59,686 nucleotides of DNA, taken from the NCBI GenBank assembly GCA_964459305.1, contig CAYWNA010000057.1:1-59686 (forward strand), read 5' to 3'. Shown piece by piece: positions 17,776-26,002 of this stretch (position 1 is its first letter; each line of letters opens with the position of its first letter). A program made the translations under genes and the position numbers. Source of the DNA: CAYWNA01 sp964459305 (lineage in GTDB: Bacteria > Planctomycetota > Planctomycetia > Pirellulales > Pirellulaceae). The notes under the pieces were generated by a model. It made no database searches, had not been told where the DNA came from, and saw nothing but the letters and a program-made list of their open reading frames with translations.

Positions 17776-18774
17776 TCACAACCCAAATTCTCCTCGAAAG
17801 CGGGCAATGTCCTCGGCTCGCCCCATGATGATGATCACATCGCCGGACTTGAAGGTGTATTCGGCATCGGGGTTCAATACCATGTTGCCGTCTCGCTCCC
17901 TGACCGCCACCACCAGCAAACGGTGGCGACGATGGGCTTCCGTTTCTCGCACGGTCACCTCCGGCAGTTTGCTGCCCTCCGGCACGTCGATCTCGTCCAG
18001 TTCGTAATCTAGGAAGCTCGTTTCCGCCACCAGATCCATCAGGTCCGCCGTCGAAGGCCGAGTGATCAATCGTACCATTCGTCGGGCCCCGACGAGGGCC
18101 GGCATCACGACACGGTCGGCGCCGGCTTGGCGAAGTTTCTTTTCCGTCGAGGGGTGTTCGGCACGCGCAATGATCTGAATGTCCGGATTCAGATTCCGAG
18201 ACGTCAACGTGATGAACACGTTGGCCGCGTCGTTCGGCAGTCCTGTAACCAGCGAACTGGCCCGTTCGACGCCTGCCTCTAGCAACGTGTGCTCTTCTTC
18301 AGCATCACCGCTCAGGCAGAGATATTTCTGCGATTCGGCATCAACAACGCGTTCTACATCGTTGTCGACGATCACGAAAAGACGTTTCATCTGCTGTAGA
18401 TCTTGGGCGAGTATTTCACCCATGCGGCCGAATCCGCAGATGATCACGTGCCCCGAAAGTCGTTCGATATCGCGTGTCATTCTGCGCCGGCCCAGCGCGC
18501 GTTCCAGTTCACCTTCGGTCAGCATTTGCAGGAAGCCTCCTATCGTGTACGCAGCGGCGCACATACCGAAAACGATCACCAAGATCGAGAATACTTTGAC
18601 GCTGTCGTCGGCGCTACTCTGTTCGCTGTAGCCGACGCTGGAAACGGTGATCACGACCATCCACAGTGAATCGAGCCAGCTGTAGTCCAGCGCGTGGTAA
18701 CCCACCACTGCCACCACGAAGATGGCAGCCAGCACGACCGCACCGAGGCGAATTCGTTGCAGTGGGGTTTTCAT
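17776..18774 (-). CDS. two-TM potassium channel with RCK (TrkA-N/TrkA-C) domains
   Basis: 332 aa from the ATG at 18774, which overlaps the argJ stop as ATGA. TM1 covers ~8-26 and TM2 ~60-82, with a pore loop between them whose filter reads TVSSVGYSE (43-51) instead of the common TVGYGD. An RCK N-terminal Rossmann domain begins HVIICGFGRMG (109-119), followed by FVIVDNDVERV and ALVGARRMVRLI. A TrkA-C-like domain closes the protein (LLVVAVRERDGNMVLNPDAEY, GDVIIIMG). It likely gates K+ flux in response to a nucleotide or cation bound by RCK. A role in arginine metabolism is not implied by the coupling. Confidence 0.88.
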   Translation of the reverse strand: MKTPLQRIRLGAVVLAAIFVVAVVGYHALDYSWLDSLWMVVITVSSVGYSEQSSADDSVKVFSILVIVFGMCAAAYTIGGFLQMLTEGELERALGRRRMTRDIERLSGHVIICGFGRMGEILAQDLQQMKRLFVIVDNDVERVVDAESQKYLCLSGDAEEEHTLLEAGVERASSLVTGLPNDAANVFITLTSRNLNPDIQIIARAEHPSTEKKLRQAGADRVVMPALVGARRMVRLITRPSTADLMDLVAETSFLDYELDEIDVPEGSKLPEVTVRETEAHRRHRLLVVAVRERDGNMVLNPDAEYTFKSGDVIIIMGRAEDIARFRGEFGL

Positions 18775-19964
18775 GTATGGTAATCCGCATTCAGTCTCAC
18801 GTAATCCACCGTCAGATCGCTGGTCCAAAAGCGGGCGGATGCATCCCCTTCGGCCAGTTCCAGCAGAATGTGAGCGTCGCGATTCTCACTCATCGACTGC
18901 GATACCAACGCAGCATCGAACTCCACCGGTACGCCGTCGCGATATAGAAGTGTTCCATTCAGCTTGAGACTCACGCGGTTCGCATTGAACATCACGCCTG
19001 CATAGCCTGCCGCCGAGACAATCCGGCCCCAGTTAGGATCGGCGCCGGATATACCTGTCTTCACCAAGTTGCTGTTGGCAATGGTTTGGGCGATGTGGAA
19101 CGCGTCATCGCGGGTCGCCGTGCCGTGCACGTCGATGGTTATCAAATGCGACGATCCTTCCCCGTCGTCGGGTATTTGCCGCGCCAGATCGATGCACAGC
19201 TCGCGTAGGGCAACGCTGAATAACTCCAAATCCCGGCCCGTCAAAGGCTCGGACACGGCCGCCCCGCTGGCCAACAGCAACACGGTGTCGTTCGTGCTCA
19301 TATGTCCGTCGACGCTGATGCAGTTGAAACTGTCGTTGACCGCCGCGGCCAGGGCAGCCTGGGCATCAGCGGGCGTGAGCGCGGCATCCGTCATTACCGC
19401 AGCCAACATGGTCGCCATCCGCGGTCCGATCATGCCCGCACCCTTGGCCATGCCTGTGATCTGGACGTTCTCGCCAGCTACCGCGATCGAGCTTCCGGCG
19501 ATCTTTTGCCCTATGTCTGTAGTGAGAATCCCGCGAGCCGCAGACAGGAATGCGTCCTCGTCATCGGCCAACTTGGACACCGCCGCCTGGATTCCGGCCG
19601 CGATTCTGTCCATCGGCAGATACTCGCCAATGATCCCCGTGGACATCACCAATGCCTGTTCGGGCTCAGCACCGCAGGCTTCCGCTGCCAAGCGGGCCAT
19701 TTCCAGAGCGTCGTCCATCCCTCGCTGGCCGGTGCACGCGTTGGCATTGCCCGAATTGACCGCAACGACACGGAAGGTGTCCGACGGCGTTCTCTCACGG
19801 TCGACGCCAACCGGAGCCGCGTAGACGAGGTTCTGCGTGTAGACACCCGCTGCGACCGATGGCGTCTCCGTCGTAATCAGCGTCAGGTCCTCCTTCGTAG
19901 GATCTTCTTTGATCCCACACGATACGCCGGCCACTCGAAAGCCCTGAGGAACGCATATGGTCAT
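18771..19964 (-). CDS. argJ: bifunctional glutamate N-acetyltransferase / amino-acid acetyltransferase ArgJ
   Basis: 397 aa from the ATG at 19964 (MTICVPQGFRVAG), preceded by GGAG; a GTG at 19991 extends the frame by nine codons. The self-cleavage region IGPRMATMLAAVMTD contains the conserved MAT, where the precursor splits before Thr to give alpha and beta chains. KGAGMIGP, SFNCISVDGHMSTNDTVLLL, ISGADPNWGRI and the C-terminal region agree with ArgJ. It recycles the acetyl group from N-acetylornithine to glutamate in arginine synthesis. No other arg gene is in this window. It is coupled to the downstream K+ channel gene by a 4-base overlap. Confidence 0.95.
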   Translation of the reverse strand: MTICVPQGFRVAGVSCGIKEDPTKEDLTLITTETPSVAAGVYTQNLVYAAPVGVDRERTPSDTFRVVAVNSGNANACTGQRGMDDALEMARLAAEACGAEPEQALVMSTGIIGEYLPMDRIAAGIQAAVSKLADDEDAFLSAARGILTTDIGQKIAGSSIAVAGENVQITGMAKGAGMIGPRMATMLAAVMTDAALTPADAQAALAAAVNDSFNCISVDGHMSTNDTVLLLASGAAVSEPLTGRDLELFSVALRELCIDLARQIPDDGEGSSHLITIDVHGTATRDDAFHIAQTIANSNLVKTGISGADPNWGRIVSAAGYAGVMFNANRVSLKLNGTLLYRDGVPVEFDAALVSQSMSENRDAHILLELAEGDASARFWTSDLTVDYVRLNADYHT

Positions 19965-20021
19965 AGGTCTCGGATCTCCTGCAACAGTCACCTAGGTCAC
20001 GTTATGGGGTTGGGACACGAA

Positions 20022-20510
20022 TCATGAGTGAACGTTCGCTGCGGACAGCACCGAAGATAGAAACTGCTGGGCCTCGATGCCAATCCCCGGTGATGAGCTT
20101 TCGCGCGGGCCGGCCACATTCATTACCTCGACCGAGTGATCGGCGATCCACTGGCGCACGGTCGTGGCATCGGGGTCTTGCACCAAATCCACCACGCAAA
20201 ACGGCTTCTGATGTTTCAGGGCAAATCGTCGCGTCAGGTCCGTACCCCCGAACAGCCGGTCGCGATATAGGATGAGCGTTCCATCGGAATCGATCACATT
20301 TCGCTCGGTGCGGACCCTGTATTCCGCCGATTCGGTCTGGCGCAGCCGATAGCGTCCTGGAATGCGACCGTCCTCTGCAAAACGACCGCGCGGGCACCAT
20401 CCGCCGTGCTCGATTCCCAAAGCAATGGCAGCGTCCAGTGCGCCGCGATCCACTCCGGTCTGCCCGCCGGAGACGATGCGTCGCACTGCGTGGTTGCTTT
20501 CGTCACTCAT
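20022..20510 (-). CDS. YpsA/SLOG-like protein (putative molybdenum carrier family)
   Basis: 162 aa from the ATG at 20510; the open frame extends to 20633. RRIVSGGQTGVDRGALDAA near the N-terminus, then GGWCPRGRFAEDGRIP and NVIDSDGTLILY with GGTDLT, match the family annotated as putative molybdenum carrier (PF12694, a circularly permuted YpsA-like Rossmann fold in the SLOG superfamily). The real ligand of the family is uncertain. It lies between argJ and the small membrane protein on the same strand. Confidence 0.8.
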   Translation of the reverse strand: MSDESNHAVRRIVSGGQTGVDRGALDAAIALGIEHGGWCPRGRFAEDGRIPGRYRLRQTESAEYRVRTERNVIDSDGTLILYRDRLFGGTDLTRRFALKHQKPFCVVDLVQDPDATTVRQWIADHSVEVMNVAGPRESSSPGIGIEAQQFLSSVLSAANVHS

Positions 20511-20652
20511 GAACGAACATCGTACCAGATGTCCACGTCGGATCGCTACCACGGGACATGCAGGGCGCAGGAACGGGTTTGCGTTGCGGGACGGCGGGGA
20601 TTCATCGTGGAAATGGACAAACCCGGACGCCAATGGCGATTCCGACAGCAGT

Positions 20653-21003
20653 TCAGTACTGTTTCAAGCCATCAGGCGAAGGTAGCGGGAGAAAACCGGC
20701 TGACGAGGCGTCGCACCATGTCGACGCATCCTCGTCGCTGATGTAGTCGCTGAAGCCCGCGGGAGTCGGCGGAGACGCTGCCCGTTCGACGACGGGAGAA
20801 GCGTGCGTCGTTTCGGCTTCCAGTATCGTCGGTTGATGTGTCACGCGCGCGTCGGTCGGCTTGCTACGGTGCGAATGACTTTGATCCGAAATGGACGTTG
20901 CCGGCACGTCGGCCGGGCCCACGAGCCACTTGGTGGCGAGAACAGCCAAAACCACCGCCATAGCGGCGATGGACACAGCGTGAAACTTGGCTTCGCTGGA
21001 CAT
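20653..21003 (-). CDS. small single-pass membrane protein in the ftsL position
   Basis: 116 aa; AAGGGGAAA lies upstream of the ATG at 21003. Residues ~8-28 are one hydrophobic helix (HAVSIAAMAVVLAVLATKWL) after a short cytoplasmic start. The remaining ~85 residues are Ser/Thr/Pro/His-rich, then acidic (GFSDYISDEDASTW), and look unstructured. It follows rsmH by 118 bp in an mraZ-rsmH cluster, where ftsL normally sits, but has no coiled coil or FtsL-like Leu zipper. I do not recognise the family; a divisome role is only suggested by position. Confidence 0.6.
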   Translation of the reverse strand: MSSEAKFHAVSIAAMAVVLAVLATKWLVGPADVPATSISDQSHSHRSKPTDARVTHQPTILEAETTHASPVVERAASPPTPAGFSDYISDEDASTWCDASSAGFLPLPSPDGLKQY

Positions 21004-21121
21004 CCGCTGAGCTTTCCCCTTGACGCTGCTAGCATCACAGTTGGACGTTGAGACCCATTCTCATCGTGTTCTTATCGGCAATCCGCCCCTCAAGCCGCAG
21101 TTTCTTCCCGCAATCTGAGGT

Positions 21122-22003
21122 TCAGTCCGGCAAACGCGATGCAACTCGCATCCGCGCGCTGCGGCTGCGCGGGTTGCGAGCGACTTCTGACTCTGTAGAT
21201 CGAATTGGCCTCTTGGTCAGATTCTCGATTCGCGAGTCGTCCCGAAACACGTCCTTAACACGCCGGTCTTCAAGAGAATGAAAGCTAATTACTGCGAATC
21301 GGCCGCCCGGTCTCAGGCAATCGGGAATTCGGTTCAGCGCCACCTCCAACGATTTCAATTCGTCGTTCACGGCAATCCGCAGTGCTTGGAAAGTTCGAGT
21401 CGCCGGATCGATCCGATGGCCACGGCCGCGCGGTACACAGCCACGCACGATCTCGGCCAACCGAGCCGACGTGCGTATGGAGTCTCGCCGCCGTATTTCC
21501 ACGATCCTGCGCGCGATGCGCCGGCTGTAGCGTTCCTCGCCGTATTCATAGATCAGGTCCGCCAGGCTGTCGGCTCTTAGCCGTTCGAGCAGCCGCCATG
21601 CCGGTTCGCCCTCCAACGGATTGAAACGCAAATCCAGCGGCCCCTCCGAGTCAAAACTGAACCCGCGTCCATCGTCGGCCAGTTGGTCGCTCGACAACCC
21701 CAGATCCAGCAATACACCATCCACAGCATCCATTCCCAATCCAGCCAGCACCTCGGGCAGGTCGCAGAAGTTGGCTTGGCCGACTTTCACGGGCAAGCCA
21801 GCCAAGTTCCGTTCCGCTGCTTCAATGGCCGCCGGATCGCGGTCCAGGGCGAGCACAAGCCCGTCGTCGCCGACGAGTTTCGCCAGCAGACGCGTGTGGC
21901 CACCCCCGCCGAGAGTGCCGTCTACCAGGCATTGCCCAGACTTCGGCGCAAGCCATTCGACAACCTCGTCGGGCAAAACCGGTATGTGGATAGGAGCAGA
22001 CAT
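21122..22003 (-). CDS. rsmH: 16S rRNA (cytosine(1402)-N4)-methyltransferase RsmH (MraW)
   Basis: 293 aa from the ATG at 22003 (MSAPIHIPVLPDEVVEWL), the conserved RsmH N-terminus; the open frame extends to 22126. SAM-binding DGTLGGGGHTRLLA, then LALDRDP, DGVLLDLGLSSDQL with RGFSF, and the late block RTFQALRIAVNDEL and ISFHSLEDRRVKD are diagnostic. It methylates C1402 of 16S rRNA. It is preceded by mraZ with a 270-bp gap that contains a stable hairpin. Confidence 0.95.
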   Translation of the reverse strand: MSAPIHIPVLPDEVVEWLAPKSGQCLVDGTLGGGGHTRLLAKLVGDDGLVLALDRDPAAIEAAERNLAGLPVKVGQANFCDLPEVLAGLGMDAVDGVLLDLGLSSDQLADDGRGFSFDSEGPLDLRFNPLEGEPAWRLLERLRADSLADLIYEYGEERYSRRIARRIVEIRRRDSIRTSARLAEIVRGCVPRGRGHRIDPATRTFQALRIAVNDELKSLEVALNRIPDCLRPGGRFAVISFHSLEDRRVKDVFRDDSRIENLTKRPIRSTESEVARNPRSRSARMRVASRLPD

Positions 22004-22068
22004 GAATGTAAGAAATAGCATACGGCCCGGGGAGCATCCATGCCCCCCTTGTGGGCCGACGCCGGCGA

Positions 22069-22099
22069 TCCGTTCGTCCCCGAAGAATAGACGAACGGA
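22069..22099 (-). other. stem-loop between mraZ and rsmH
   Basis: Perfect 10-bp inverted repeat TCCGTTCGTC / GACGAACGGA with an 11-nt loop, about 65 bp upstream of the rsmH start. It has no T-tract after it on the minus strand, so it is not a typical terminator; a leader structure or RNA-processing site is possible. Confidence 0.5.
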
Positions 22100-22273
22100 C
22101 CACCCGTTCGCGGCCGAGAGACTCATTTCTCTCGTACCCGTGGATGCCGCCGTTGGGTCAGACGGTCGGCGGGCGAGTCAGTCTGTGGCCGCGGACTGCC
22201 CCGCCTTTTCCACGCACGGCGAAATAGTTCGCCACAACGTTTCGGACCAACGTCGACAACTGCCCGGCCCGGC

Positions 22274-22801
22274 CTATCGAGGCAGAGCGGGGCTGGCATC
22301 GGCGTCGGACATCTCCTGATCGTGTCCCTCCCTGCGATTGGGCGTTAGCCCCGAAAACCCCTTGCCCTCAAGTGCGTTTTCCGCCAATTCGTCATAGTGT
22401 GGCTGTGTTTGCCCCAAGTACTCTTCCCAACGTTCGCGATCCCATACCTCAAGATGGTCACGCACACCTAGCAAAACGATATCCTTGCGAAGCGAAGCCA
22501 ACCGGGCCAACTCCACAGGCAGCCGTATCCGGCCCTGCTTGTCAATCTCGGCTCGTTGGACCTGCGCGTAGAAAAGCCGGCTGAAAGCTCTCTCGTCCTT
22601 GCCGTTTGGCGAACCTCGCTCCAGCCTATGGGAGAAACCCTCGAAAACACTCTCCGCATAAAGCGACAGCGATCCGTCTGTGCCCGGCGCCAAATAGAGC
22701 ACCGAGTTGGCGGGGAATCCTATCGCGTCCCGAATCGGTTTAGGGATGGCGAACCGGAGTTTTTCGTCAAGCGAACGATGAAACGCCCCCGTGAGCACCA
22801 T
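22274..22801 (-). CDS. mraZ: transcriptional regulator MraZ
   Basis: 175 aa, slightly longer than the ~145-150 of E. coli MraZ because of a polar C-terminal tail (FSGLTPNRREGHDQ). Two SpoVT/AbrB-like MraZ repeats are visible: FHRSLDEKLRFAIPKPIRD near residue 8, and QVQRAEIDKQGRIRLPVELA near residue 80, each followed by a VL(Y/L)-type strand and a DHLEVWD-like block. MraZ forms a ring that binds repeats upstream of its own operon; such repeats are present immediately upstream of its ATG. It heads the mraZ-rsmH cluster. Confidence 0.95.
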   Translation of the reverse strand: MVLTGAFHRSLDEKLRFAIPKPIRDAIGFPANSVLYLAPGTDGSLSLYAESVFEGFSHRLERGSPNGKDERAFSRLFYAQVQRAEIDKQGRIRLPVELARLASLRKDIVLLGVRDHLEVWDRERWEEYLGQTQPHYDELAENALEGKGFSGLTPNRREGHDQEMSDADASPALPR

Positions 22802-22804
22802 TAG

Positions 22805-22850
22805 CCACCATCCTCCACCATTTCACACCACTAGCGACCCAAGATACCCA
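22805..22850 (-). promoter_or_regulatory. MraZ-box array upstream of mraZ
   Basis: On the minus strand five TGG(T/G) repeats lie directly upstream of the mraZ ATG, with starts at 22850 (TGGGTA), 22841 (TGGGTC), 22830 (TGGTGT), 22820 (TGGTGG) and 22810 (TGGTGG). The spacing is 9, 11, 10 and 10 bp, close to one helical turn. This matches the known MraZ operator style of TGGGN/GTG repeats with ~5-nt spacers. Autoregulation is inferred. The last repeats also cover the region expected to hold the ribosome-binding site. Confidence 0.7.
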
Positions 22851-23044
22851 CTGAGGCTCATTCGTCAACACAGTTCCTGCCTCGGCTTACGCGAATATTT
22901 CTCACGAATCGACGTAGGTGGCTTGTACCAGAAGACTTCGGGAAAGGCGCGAGAGAAAAGATTTTCCGGAAACTTTTTCTGGCCCCGCATCGACGCCACG
23001 GAGGCATTGGACATGAGTTCACTGTCGGCCGTAATCTAGCGAAT

Positions 23045-24181
23045 TCAGGCAGGAACCAGGGACTCGTAGAGCCGTTCGTATGCGGCAACCATCGCCCCTA
23101 ACGAGAAGTGGGCGCAGACACGCTCGCGGTTTTGACGGCCAATCTCTTCGGCTTTGCGGGTGTCTCCGGCTAGGTCGATCACTCCATCCGCGAATCCGCT
23201 GGGATCGTCCACTTCCACTGTCTGACCTTCACAGAGTGGTCCGAGCAACTCGACAACTCCCGCAGCCCGCGTACTGACAACGGGCAAACCCGTCGCCATC
23301 GCTTCCAAAACCACGTTAGGCATGCCCTCCCACCGGGACGGGAGCACCAGCAGGGAAGACGCCGCGAGGATTTCAGGTACGTCGGGTCGCCAACCGGCAA
23401 AATGAACGCGGTCGCTGATTCCCAGCGACGTGGCAAGCGCATCCAGTTTGGTCCGGGCCGGCCCGTCGCCTACCAGCAGAAAGTCGTAATCCGGCAGCCG
23501 AGAAAGCACGCGGGGGGCCAGACGGATTAACCTGTCGACTCCCTTCTGCTGATGAAGCCGGCCGATACAGACAATCGCCCGTCGACCGGCAGGAAGCCCA
23601 AGATCGGCCAGATCGAAAGACGGCGTCGCTGGGTAGGCTTCTGCGTCAATTCCGTTGGGAATGACCACCAGCTTTCCGGCGGGCAGCCTAACTTGGCGTT
23701 CACAGTACTCAGCGACCGATTGGCTAACGCAAACCACTTTGTCCACCCGCCTGTTCAGCCAGAGTTCCCATCTCTGCCGCCATCGTGACGGGTCGGCAAC
23801 ACGGATTCCGTTGACGATGCGCGGACGCCGCAGAACGCGCGCAGCCAAGGTGCCGACAATATTGGCGTGATATAGAAAGGTCTGGACGACATGAGGCTGC
23901 TGCTCGGCCAGCAACTTTCGCAACTTGCTGATCGCCGAGACGAATTGAAAGGAGGACGAGACGCCAACGAAGTGGACTGGGACATCGGCTGCTTCGAGGC
24001 TCAGCACCAGCGATTCCATGTCTCCGGTGGGACGGGGTGCTAGCGAATAGACAATAGGTGCAAATCGCTCACGGTCCAGGCGTGTGGCCAAACTGACCAG
24101 ACAGCGTTCGGCACCTCCGACATCGAGTTCGGTGATTACGAAGGCAATTCGACGGGGGAGCGATGCTGAGGGACTGGTCAT
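23045..24181 (-). CDS. GT4-family glycosyltransferase
   Basis: 378 aa. The N-terminus FVITELDVGGAERCLVSLA is the acceptor-side motif typical of GT4 enzymes. The C-terminal donor domain has VCIGRLHQQKGVDRLI, FLLVGDGPART and the EX7E motif in SRWEGMPNVVLEAMATGLP. It probably builds a cell-surface polysaccharide or glycolipid; donor and acceptor are unknown. The start lies 12 bp after the small membrane protein gene, the last step of a minus-strand operon that begins with alpha-2-macroglobulin. Confidence 0.9.
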   Translation of the reverse strand: MTSPSASLPRRIAFVITELDVGGAERCLVSLATRLDRERFAPIVYSLAPRPTGDMESLVLSLEAADVPVHFVGVSSSFQFVSAISKLRKLLAEQQPHVVQTFLYHANIVGTLAARVLRRPRIVNGIRVADPSRWRQRWELWLNRRVDKVVCVSQSVAEYCERQVRLPAGKLVVIPNGIDAEAYPATPSFDLADLGLPAGRRAIVCIGRLHQQKGVDRLIRLAPRVLSRLPDYDFLLVGDGPARTKLDALATSLGISDRVHFAGWRPDVPEILAASSLLVLPSRWEGMPNVVLEAMATGLPVVSTRAAGVVELLGPLCEGQTVEVDDPSGFADGVIDLAGDTRKAEEIGRQNRERVCAHFSLGAMVAAYERLYESLVPA

Positions 24182-24193
24182 ATTCTGCGTTTA

Positions 24194-24559
24194 CTACCAT
24201 TCGATCATGAACCAGGACTTTCCCGCGATAGCCACTACCTGGAGCAGAATCAACCCGACGTTTCCGAAGAGTCCGTAAAGTCTCGTGACTGATGCTAGCT
24301 CTTTGGATGCCGCGTATTTCGGAAATGATTTTACAGAATACACAATGAGGAAAACCGTGGAAGCAGCAAATAGAATGACGACTACAGCGACGTCCGAAAC
24401 GAAACACGCGACCACGAGTAGGACGAATCCCGGGTAGTACCAGAAGTCCTCCTTGGCAATTCCCAGAAACTCCTTCACGTTTTCGTCTAGCGGAGGGGCT
24501 CCACTCTGCCGAGTCCGTTCACTCGGCTCCTTTGGTGATTGGTAGGGGTTGTCGCTCAT
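24194..24559 (-). CDS. small NPYQSP-type multi-pass membrane protein
   Basis: 121 aa. It begins MSDNPYQSPKE, an N-terminal motif seen in many planctomycete membrane proteins. Two hydrophobic segments (YPGFVLLVVACFVSDVAVVV and LFAASTVFLIVYSV) and a third near the C-terminus (GNVGLILLQVVAIAG) predict three membrane spans. It lies 26 bp after pyk and 12 bp before the glycosyltransferase start, so it is in that operon. No function can be assigned. Confidence 0.65.
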   Translation of the reverse strand: MSDNPYQSPKEPSERTRQSGAPPLDENVKEFLGIAKEDFWYYPGFVLLVVACFVSDVAVVVILFAASTVFLIVYSVKSFPKYAASKELASVTRLYGLFGNVGLILLQVVAIAGKSWFMIEW

Positions 24560-24585
24560 GTCTACAGGTACATTCTACCGTCACG

Positions 24586-26001
24586 CTACCGAACTCTCTC
24601 GACGATCAATCCATTCGTGTCCGGCGAGCCAATGGGGTGGCCAGAAATGGCGATGATGTTGTCGCCGGGAGTGGCAATTCCCAACTCCTTGCACAACGCG
24701 CTGGCAACGTCGATCAATTCTCTGGCGTCATCGGGCCGCTCGATCAGCCGGGGAACAACGCCGTAGTACAGACAGCAGCGGCGAACGACGTGCGTGTCCG
24801 AAGCCAACGCCAAGATCGGGCACGGCGGTCGGTTCTTGGAGATCAGCCTAGCCGTCATACCGCCGGTGGTAAAGACGGCGACCGCGGCCACGTCTTGCAC
24901 CCTGGTGATTTGACGAATGGCACCGGCCAACGCTGCGATCGTGATCGGATCGTGGATCGCCGTCTTCACCGGTCGACCGTGTTCCTCCAGGTAATCCTGG
25001 GCGGCTTCCAGCGTATCGTTCATCATGCCGACCGTTTCCACGGGATAGGCGCCGATTGAAGACTCGCCGGACAGCATCACCGCATCCGTGTGGTCGAAGA
25101 CGGCGTTGGCTACATCCGACACTTCGGCCCGGGTGGGCGTTGGCGAATGGATCATGCTTTCCAGCATTTCGGTGGCGATGATGCACGGTTTGGAGGCCAA
25201 CTGGCACTTCCACGTAATGCTCTTCTGTGCCACGGGTACGGCCGGAAAGTCCATTTCCACGCCCAGATCGCCACGGGCAACCATAACCGCATCCGTCACT
25301 TCGATGATTTCATCGATTTGCTCCAAAGCCCGCGGTTTCTCGATTTTGGCAATGATCTGGGCGTCGCTGCCCGCCTCTGCCAGAAGCCGGCGGAGTTCGA
25401 GGATGTCGTCGGCGCGTTGCACGAACGACAAGGCGACATAGTCGAAATCCCGCCCGGCGATCCATTCCACATCGCGTCGGTCTTTCTCCGTCAGCGGCGA
25501 CATGGGGATATGCGTGTCGGGTAGATTCACTCCTTTACCGTTCGACAACTTCCCGCCGATGATTACCCGGCAAGCAAATTCGTCAGGCGGCGTGATCCGC
25601 GTCACCTCCAAACGCAAACGGCCGTCGGCCAGAAGGACCCTGTCGCCCGCCGAGACGTGATCGATCAGTTCCTCGAATGTCGTCGATATGCGATCCGCAG
25701 TCCCCTCGACCGGGGCGCGCTGAACCACGATCTCGCGGCCCGGCTCGAGGAACACCGCGCCGTCTTCGACCATGCCGACGCGGATTTTCGGACCGCAGAG
25801 GTCACCGCAGACAGCAATCGGGTGCTCCAATTCCGATTCCACTTGACGAACGTTGGCCAAAAACTTCTCACGCTGTTCGGCATTCCCGTGCGAGAAGTTA
25901 ATGCGGAAAACGTCCACGCCAGCTTCGACCAGAGCCCTGATCTTCTCTATTGCGAAACTGGATGGGCCAAGTGTGACTACGATCTTGGTGCGTGTGTACA
26001 T
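24586..26001 (-). CDS. pyk: pyruvate kinase
   Basis: 471 aa, normal length. Conserved blocks in order: TKIVVTLGPSS, VFRINFSHGN, GDLCGPKIRVG, KDRRDVEWI, IAKIEKPRALEQIDEII with the catalytic Lys, VMVARGDLGVEM, ATEMLESMI, PTRAEVSDVANAV and DAVMLSGESSIGAYPVE. It converts PEP and ADP to pyruvate and ATP in the cytosol. Its ATG follows the alpha-2-macroglobulin stop by a single base (TGAgATG), and GGAG inside that gene's 3' end serves as Shine-Dalgarno, so the two are cotranslated. Confidence 0.97.
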   Translation of the reverse strand: MYTRTKIVVTLGPSSFAIEKIRALVEAGVDVFRINFSHGNAEQREKFLANVRQVESELEHPIAVCGDLCGPKIRVGMVEDGAVFLEPGREIVVQRAPVEGTADRISTTFEELIDHVSAGDRVLLADGRLRLEVTRITPPDEFACRVIIGGKLSNGKGVNLPDTHIPMSPLTEKDRRDVEWIAGRDFDYVALSFVQRADDILELRRLLAEAGSDAQIIAKIEKPRALEQIDEIIEVTDAVMVARGDLGVEMDFPAVPVAQKSITWKCQLASKPCIIATEMLESMIHSPTPTRAEVSDVANAVFDHTDAVMLSGESSIGAYPVETVGMMNDTLEAAQDYLEEHGRPVKTAIHDPITIAALAGAIRQITRVQDVAAVAVFTTGGMTARLISKNRPPCPILALASDTHVVRRCCLYYGVVPRLIERPDDARELIDVASALCKELGIATPGDNIIAISGHPIGSPDTNGLIVERVR

Positions 26002-26002
26002 C

